A stretch of DNA of 53,859 bases, taken from DATARR01 sp044868005 (lineage in GTDB: Bacteria > Acidobacteriota > Thermoanaerobaculia > Multivoradales > UBA5704). This document shows, piece by piece, positions 49,678-53,859 of the stretch. The notes beneath the pieces are model-generated. The model worked only from the letters and a program-made list of their open reading frames with translations. It was not told where the DNA came from and made no database searches. The stretch lies in assembly GCA_044868005.1 (NCBI GenBank), contig JBIOVX010000116.1:1-53859 (forward strand), given 5' to 3'. The position numbers and the translations under genes were made by a program. Positions within the stretch are counted from its first letter, which is position 1; every line of letters begins with the position of its first letter.

Positions 49678-50847
49678 TCATGCCGCTCGTCGTGGCTCGA
49701 TCCTCGCTCCGTCTTTGACGGCGTCGCTCGGGTGAACGATCACCGTCTCGCCCGGCTTCAGCCCCGACAGGATCTCGGCCTCGTCGGGGTTGCGGTGACC
49801 CACCTCGACGGGGCGGCGCCGCGCTTTGCCGTCCTCGACGGTAAAGACCGCCCAGTCCTCGCCTTCCCGGAAGAGGGCGCCGGCGGGAATCTTGAGCACC
49901 TCACGGCCTTCCCAGAGGACGATCTGCGCCTCGACGCGGAAGCGGTCGCCGAGGTTGTTGCCTGGAGGATCCACGAATTGGCCAATCACGTTGACTCGCT
50001 GCTCCTCGACGCCGAGCGGCGAAACCTTGGTGAAGCCGGAGGGTTCGACGGTGCGCACCCTGGCGCGCAGCCGCTCGCCGCCCGTCCCGGCGTCGAGCAG
50101 CATCGGCGCGCCCGGCCGGATCTGCACCGCGTCGCTCGACAGCACGTCGACCACCACCTCCAGCTCGCCGGGATCGCCCAGCTCGAGGAGCGGCGTGCCG
50201 GCGGCGACGACCTTGTCGCATTCCTCACAGAGGCGCAGTACCCGGCCGGTGACCGGCGCGAGGACGGGGACGGCGACACCGCTCGCGTCGAGCAAGGCTG
50301 CCTTTGCATTGGCGACCTCGAAGGTGGCAGCCCGCGAACGGAAACGCGCCGCGGCGAGGTCGCTTTCCGCGGTCTGCGCGGCCGTGCGGGCGTTATCGAG
50401 CTCGCCCGCGGCGACGACCTTCTCCCGCGCCAGCCGCTCCTGACGCTGCAGCGTCCGCCGGGCCTGGTCGAGGGCGGCGCGCTCGCGGCGGACCACCGCT
50501 TCCGCCTCGCGTTGCAAGGCTTCGGCGGCGGCCAGCCGAGCCTCCGCCTGCTCGCGGCTGCGCGGATCGAGCGGCAGCGGGTCGAGCCGCGCCACGGGAC
50601 TCCCGGCGGTGACGGGATCGCCGGGATGCAGCGTGATCCTCTGCAGCCGCCCGGCGACCGGCGCGGCGACGACGTAGCGATGATGGATGCGCGTTTCGCC
50701 CTCCTCGTCAACCGACACGCGCAAAGGAGCGCGCGCGGCCGCCGCGGTCTCGACGAGGACCGGCTGCGGCCGCAAGGCCGCGGCGGCGTAAGCCGCAGCG
50801 CCGAGCAAGGCGAGGATCAGGACGAGCCGTTTCGGTGAGAGCTTCAT
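49678..50847 (-). CDS. HlyD/MacA-like periplasmic adaptor of an ABC exporter
   Basis: The 389-residue protein has an N-terminal membrane anchor (RLVLILALLGAAAYAAAAL, about 7-25), a first half-lipoyl/barrel part (YVVAAPVAGRLQRITLHPGDPV), a coiled-coil hairpin (about 95-185, EAVVRRERAALDQARRTLQRQE), the second lipoyl half (VLAPVTGRVLRLCEECDKVV) and a beta-barrel end (VFTVEDGKARRRPVEVGHRN, LKPGETVIVHP). It connects an inner-membrane ABC permease to an outer-membrane channel. The permease gene ends 5 nt upstream on the same strand. The Cys pair in LCEECD within the lipoyl half is unusual. Confidence 0.88.
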   Translation of the reverse strand: MKLSPKRLVLILALLGAAAYAAAALRPQPVLVETAAAARAPLRVSVDEEGETRIHHRYVVAAPVAGRLQRITLHPGDPVTAGSPVARLDPLPLDPRSREQAEARLAAAEALQREAEAVVRRERAALDQARRTLQRQERLAREKVVAAGELDNARTAAQTAESDLAAARFRSRAATFEVANAKAALLDASGVAVPVLAPVTGRVLRLCEECDKVVAAGTPLLELGDPGELEVVVDVLSSDAVQIRPGAPMLLDAGTGGERLRARVRTVEPSGFTKVSPLGVEEQRVNVIGQFVDPPGNNLGDRFRVEAQIVLWEGREVLKIPAGALFREGEDWAVFTVEDGKARRRPVEVGHRNPDEAEILSGLKPGETVIVHPSDAVKDGARIEPRRAA

Positions 50848-50852
50848 GAGAG

Positions 50853-53213
50853 TCACTCCCGGGTCTTCAAGACCGCGATGAGATCGAGCCGGTCGAGGCG
50901 GTGGCGCACCGCGAGGCCCGAGGCCAGGGCCGAGGCAGCCACCGTGAGGAAAGCGAAGAGATAGGTGCGGCCGCTCACCACCAGCGGCAGGCGGAAGAGG
51001 TCGCTCTCGAAGCGCAACGCCAGCAGCGCGCAAACCGCGAAACCGAAGGCGGCGCCGAGCGGCAGGGCGAGCAGCGTCAGCAGGGACTGCTCGCCGAGCA
51101 GCATGGAGGCCACCTCGCCGCGCGAGAAGCCGAGGATGCGCAGGCTCGCCAGCTCCCGCCCGCGCTCGGAGAGCGCGATGCGCGCGCCGTTGTAGATCAC
51201 GCCGAAGGCGATGACGCAGGCGAAGGTGATGAGCACACTGATCGAGATCCAGAAGCTCTCCGCCACCGTCGTCTCGAAACTGCGCAGCGCCGCCTCCCGC
51301 ACCCCTACGCCGGAGACCGCCGGCAGCCGTTTCAAGCGCGCGTAGAGGGCCTCGCGGGCCGGTGGATCGACCGCCAGGTAGGCGCCGGAGATCGTCCGCC
51401 CTTCGTGCATCAGCCGGTTGAGCGCCGGCAGCTCCATGTAGGCGGCCATCCCCATCATCTCGTCGACGACGCCGGCCACCGGCACCTCGCGCACCGGCCG
51501 CGCGCCCTCGAGCACCTCGACCGTGAGGCGGTCGCCCGGACGGACGGCCAGCTTCTCGGCGAGGTGCGAGGTGAGCAGCACGCCTGCGGGCGGCAGGCCG
51601 TGCACGCGAAAGCCGCGGTCCACGATCCGCCGCAGCTCGCCCCCGGGGTCCATGCCCTGGAAGGCTGCGCGGTACGTGCGGTGGCCGTTGCGCAAGCGGG
51701 CCGCGACGGCGCGGAACGGCTCGGCGCGCAGCACTCCGGGCAGCCGCGCCAGGGCATGGAGGGCCGCGGCCGAGGCCGGCTCGCGCAGCACGACGGTGAC
51801 GTCCTCCCGCTGCACGGTGCGGAACTGCACGTCCTTCATGAAACCGATGGCGTCGTAGGCGTACCAGCCGAGGACCACGATTGCGGCCGCGAGGGCGATG
51901 CCGACGACCGAGAGCGCCGCCTTCCACGGCCGCCGCTCGAGATTGCGCAGCAGGATGCGGGTCTCGGGCGAGGCGAGCCGCAGGCCGGCGAGCCGCTCGA
52001 GCCGGCCGGTGCGATAGCGGGCGGGAGCCTCGGGGCGCATCGCCTCGGCCGGCGGCAGGGCCATGGCCCGGCGGGCCGCTCCCCAGGCGCCGAGGAGGGC
52101 CGCACCGCCGCCGATGGCCACCGCCAGCGCCACGATTCCCGGCTCCGGCTGATAGCGCACGACCGGGAATTGGTAGAAGCGGGCGTAGACCTGCGCCAGC
52201 TCCACGGCAAACCAGAGGCCGATTCCCGTGCCGGCGGCGGCGCCCAGGAGCACCGGCGCGAGAGCCAGCTTCAGATAATGCCCCCCGACGGCGCCGGCGC
52301 TATAACCGAAGGCCCGCAGCACCGCGATCTGGTCGCGCTGGGTGGCGACCAGCCGCGACATCACGATGTGGAGGAGGAAGGCCGTGACGCCGAGGAAGAC
52401 CGCCGGGATGGCGACGCTCGTCACCCGGGTCTCCGTGATCTCGTCGGAGACGAAGCGGTGCGAGACGTGGTCCTCCCGGCCGTAGGCGCCGAGGCCGCCG
52501 TAGCGCGCGAGGAGCCGGTCGAGCCGGGCCAGGGTAGCCGGCTGGGAGGCGCCCGGGGCTAGAGACACGGCGACGTCGTTGAACGCGCCGTCGAGGTCGA
52601 AGGCCGCGGCGAGGGGCTCGTAGCCCATCCAGATCACCCCGAAGCGCCGGTTGTCCGGGAAGAAGTCGCCGGCGCCGCGGATCTCGTAGACGTACTCCGG
52701 CGACAAGGCGAGGCCGACGATACGCAGCCGCTGCCAGCGGCCGTGGATCACCGCCCCGAGCGTGTCGCCGATCTGCAGGCCGTTGGCGCGGGCGAACGCC
52801 TCGCTTGCCAGCACCTCGCCGCGGCCGGCGACCCAACGCCCGTGGCGCAGGTAAAGATCGTTGAGCGCCGGACGGCGGTGCTGGGGGATCGAGACCAGAC
52901 GGCCGGTCGCCGGCTCCGCCAGGCCGGGGACGTCGAGGAGGACGTCGACGACGATGCGCGGCTCGGCCGCCGCGACGCCGGGGAGGGCCGCAAGCCGCGA
53001 AGCCACGCCGAGCGGCGCCTGCTTGAGGTGCGCGAAGAGGTCGGAGAAGCGATACCGCTCGTAATAGCTCGCCTGTGTCCCGAGGAGATAGCTGTGCATG
53101 CCGCGGAGCGTCACGAACATCGAGATGCCGCAGGTCACCACGAGAGCGACGGCGATCATCTGGCCCCGCAAGTGGATCAGGTCGCGCAGCAGCTTGCGGT
53201 CGAGCGGGCTCAC
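50853..53213 (-). CDS. FtsX/MacB-type ABC transporter permease, two-module
   Basis: The 786-residue protein has a first membrane segment (MIAVALVVTCGISMFVTL, about 18-36), a large periplasmic domain (about 40-260), an FtsX membrane core (about 270-395, VAIPAVFLGVTAFLLHIVMS, LLGAAAGTGIGLWFAVELA), then a second TM-periplasmic-FtsX module (about 430-780, AALSVVGIALAAAIVVLGWY, FWISISVLITFACVIAFGVIYNGA). It lacks an ATPase domain; the ATPase is encoded 7 nt upstream. MacB/DevC-like exporters move peptides, lipids or drugs using mechanotransmission. Substrate not assignable. Confidence 0.9.
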   Translation of the reverse strand: MSPLDRKLLRDLIHLRGQMIAVALVVTCGISMFVTLRGMHSYLLGTQASYYERYRFSDLFAHLKQAPLGVASRLAALPGVAAAEPRIVVDVLLDVPGLAEPATGRLVSIPQHRRPALNDLYLRHGRWVAGRGEVLASEAFARANGLQIGDTLGAVIHGRWQRLRIVGLALSPEYVYEIRGAGDFFPDNRRFGVIWMGYEPLAAAFDLDGAFNDVAVSLAPGASQPATLARLDRLLARYGGLGAYGREDHVSHRFVSDEITETRVTSVAIPAVFLGVTAFLLHIVMSRLVATQRDQIAVLRAFGYSAGAVGGHYLKLALAPVLLGAAAGTGIGLWFAVELAQVYARFYQFPVVRYQPEPGIVALAVAIGGGAALLGAWGAARRAMALPPAEAMRPEAPARYRTGRLERLAGLRLASPETRILLRNLERRPWKAALSVVGIALAAAIVVLGWYAYDAIGFMKDVQFRTVQREDVTVVLREPASAAALHALARLPGVLRAEPFRAVAARLRNGHRTYRAAFQGMDPGGELRRIVDRGFRVHGLPPAGVLLTSHLAEKLAVRPGDRLTVEVLEGARPVREVPVAGVVDEMMGMAAYMELPALNRLMHEGRTISGAYLAVDPPAREALYARLKRLPAVSGVGVREAALRSFETTVAESFWISISVLITFACVIAFGVIYNGARIALSERGRELASLRILGFSRGEVASMLLGEQSLLTLLALPLGAAFGFAVCALLALRFESDLFRLPLVVSGRTYLFAFLTVAASALASGLAVRHRLDRLDLIAVLKTRE

Positions 53214-53220
53214 GGCGGGC

Positions 53221-53859
53221 TCACCATTCGAGATCGGCCGGCGCGGCGCGGACGGGGTTGCGGCGCTCCTCGGCGATGCGGCCGCTGCGCAGGCGGATCA
53301 CCCGGTCGGCCATGCCGGCGATGGCGGCGTTGTGGGTGATGACGGCGGTCGTCGTCCCCAGCTCGCGGTTGACCCGCTCGAGGACCTCGAGGACGAGCTT
53401 GCCGGTCTCGAAATCGAGCGCGCCGGTGGGCTCGTCACAAAGCAGGACGTCCGGGCGCTTGGCCACGGCGCGGGCGATGGCCACGCGCTGCTGCTCGCCG
53501 CCGGAGAGCTGGGCCGGGAAGTGATCGATCCGCGCACCCAGTCCGACGAGGCGGAGGGCCTCGGCCGGATCCATGGGGCGCTCGGCGATCTCGGTGACCA
53601 GCTCGACGTTCTCGCGCGCCGTGAGGCTGGGGATGAGGTTGTAGAACTGGAAGACGAAGCCGACGTGCTCGCGCCGGTAGCGGGTCAGCGCCTCCTGATC
53701 GGCCTGGGTCAGCTCGTGATCGAGGAACCGGACGCTGCCGGAAGTCGGCGCGTCGAGCCCGCCCAGGATGTTGAGGAGGGTCAACTTGCCGCTCCCCGAA
53801 GGCCCTAGGAGCACGACGAACTCGCCCGCGGCGAGGTCGAGGTCGACCGCCTGCAGAGC
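53221..53859 (-). CDS. MacB/LolD-type ABC ATPase with altered Walker A (partial)
   Basis: The frame runs off the right edge; 212 codons plus stop are visible. It has Walker A LLGPSGSGKLTLLNILGG, Q-loop FVFQFYNLIPSLTARENVEL, signature LSGGEQQRVAIARAVAKR, Walker B VLLCDEPTGALD and H-loop VITHNAAIAGMADRVIRL, all as in the MacB/LolD group. Walker A is odd: the Ser/Thr after Lys, which coordinates Mg2+, is Leu (AAG TTG ACC where AAG TCG ACC would be usual). This would be expected to impair ATP hydrolysis. A sequencing error or a recent mutation is possible. First gene of the exporter operon in the window. Confidence 0.9.
   Translation of the reverse strand, partial: ALQAVDLDLAAGEFVVLLGPSGSGKLTLLNILGGLDAPTSGSVRFLDHELTQADQEALTRYRREHVGFVFQFYNLIPSLTARENVELVTEIAERPMDPAEALRLVGLGARIDHFPAQLSGGEQQRVAIARAVAKRPDVLLCDEPTGALDFETGKLVLEVLERVNRELGTTTAVITHNAAIAGMADRVIRLRSGRIAEERRNPVRAAPADLEW

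Noticed and set aside
1..53859. tRNA, rRNA, integrase, transposase or att-site signals marking a mobile island.
   Set aside because: None was recognised by eye. The gene remnants suggest local decay, not a defined mobile element; a covariance-model scan would be needed to exclude small RNAs.

Overview
The window is a gene-dense, very GC-rich bacterial chromosomal segment with no phage, plasmid, CRISPR or tRNA/rRNA signal that I could see. Very high GC, long antisense open frames, abundant hybrid histidine kinases, secreted multiheme and beta-propeller proteins and DUF11-type surface repeats suggest an environmental Acidobacteriota-like bacterium. That placement is inference from gene content only; no phylogenetic marker is present.

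Layout. 1-5.0 kb: end of an ABC exporter, a small GNAT enzyme, a membrane-anchored six-bladed-propeller hydrolase, a VOC ring-cleavage dioxygenase and a sulfatase-fold lipoprotein. 5.1-12.5 kb: a stress/oxygen block with a tandem universal stress protein (USP), a USP deletion remnant, an Hsp20-like protein, a lipoprotein, an orphan histidine kinase, a FixL-like heme-PAS hybrid kinase with a NarL-type regulator, a CBS-pair protein and HemN. 12.6-18.0 kb: a pentaheme c-type cytochrome and a three-domain propeller/LolA-like/DUF3105 lipoprotein. 18.2-20.7 kb: an OmpR-type two-component pair divergent from the next cluster. 21.0-30.8 kb: a five-gene plus-strand operon with a giant 1,680-residue multicopper oxidase resembling MofA-type manganese oxidases, a secreted propeller protein, two SCO copper chaperones and a cytochrome c/periplasmic-binding-protein fusion. 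30.8-39.4 kb: a secreted hypothetical, gene fragments, a P2A-type cation ATPase and a 1,096-residue repeat protein. 39.4-49.5 kb: a second stress block (phospholipase D-like synthase, two USPs, BaeRF-like protein, MgtA-like ATPase, CBS pair, DUF5661, DUF302, Cys-rich peptide, alpha/beta hydrolase). 49.7-53.9 kb: a MacB-like ATPase-permease-adaptor exporter running off the right edge.

How it fits together. The two stress blocks have the composition of a DosR-like hypoxia/dormancy regulon (USP, Hsp20, HRP1-like CBS pairs, cation P-ATPase, hydrolase), but here beside a FixL-type heme-PAS kinase and a NarL-type regulator. Several of their upstream regions share a G-rich inverted motif, best aligned at 5040, 7373 and 41852, each 78-97 nt before a start codon. 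This candidate regulon and the MofA-like copper/cytochrome operon are the two most interesting systems in the window. Three copies of the same USP 3' end, one intact and two as debris, suggest local duplication and decay.
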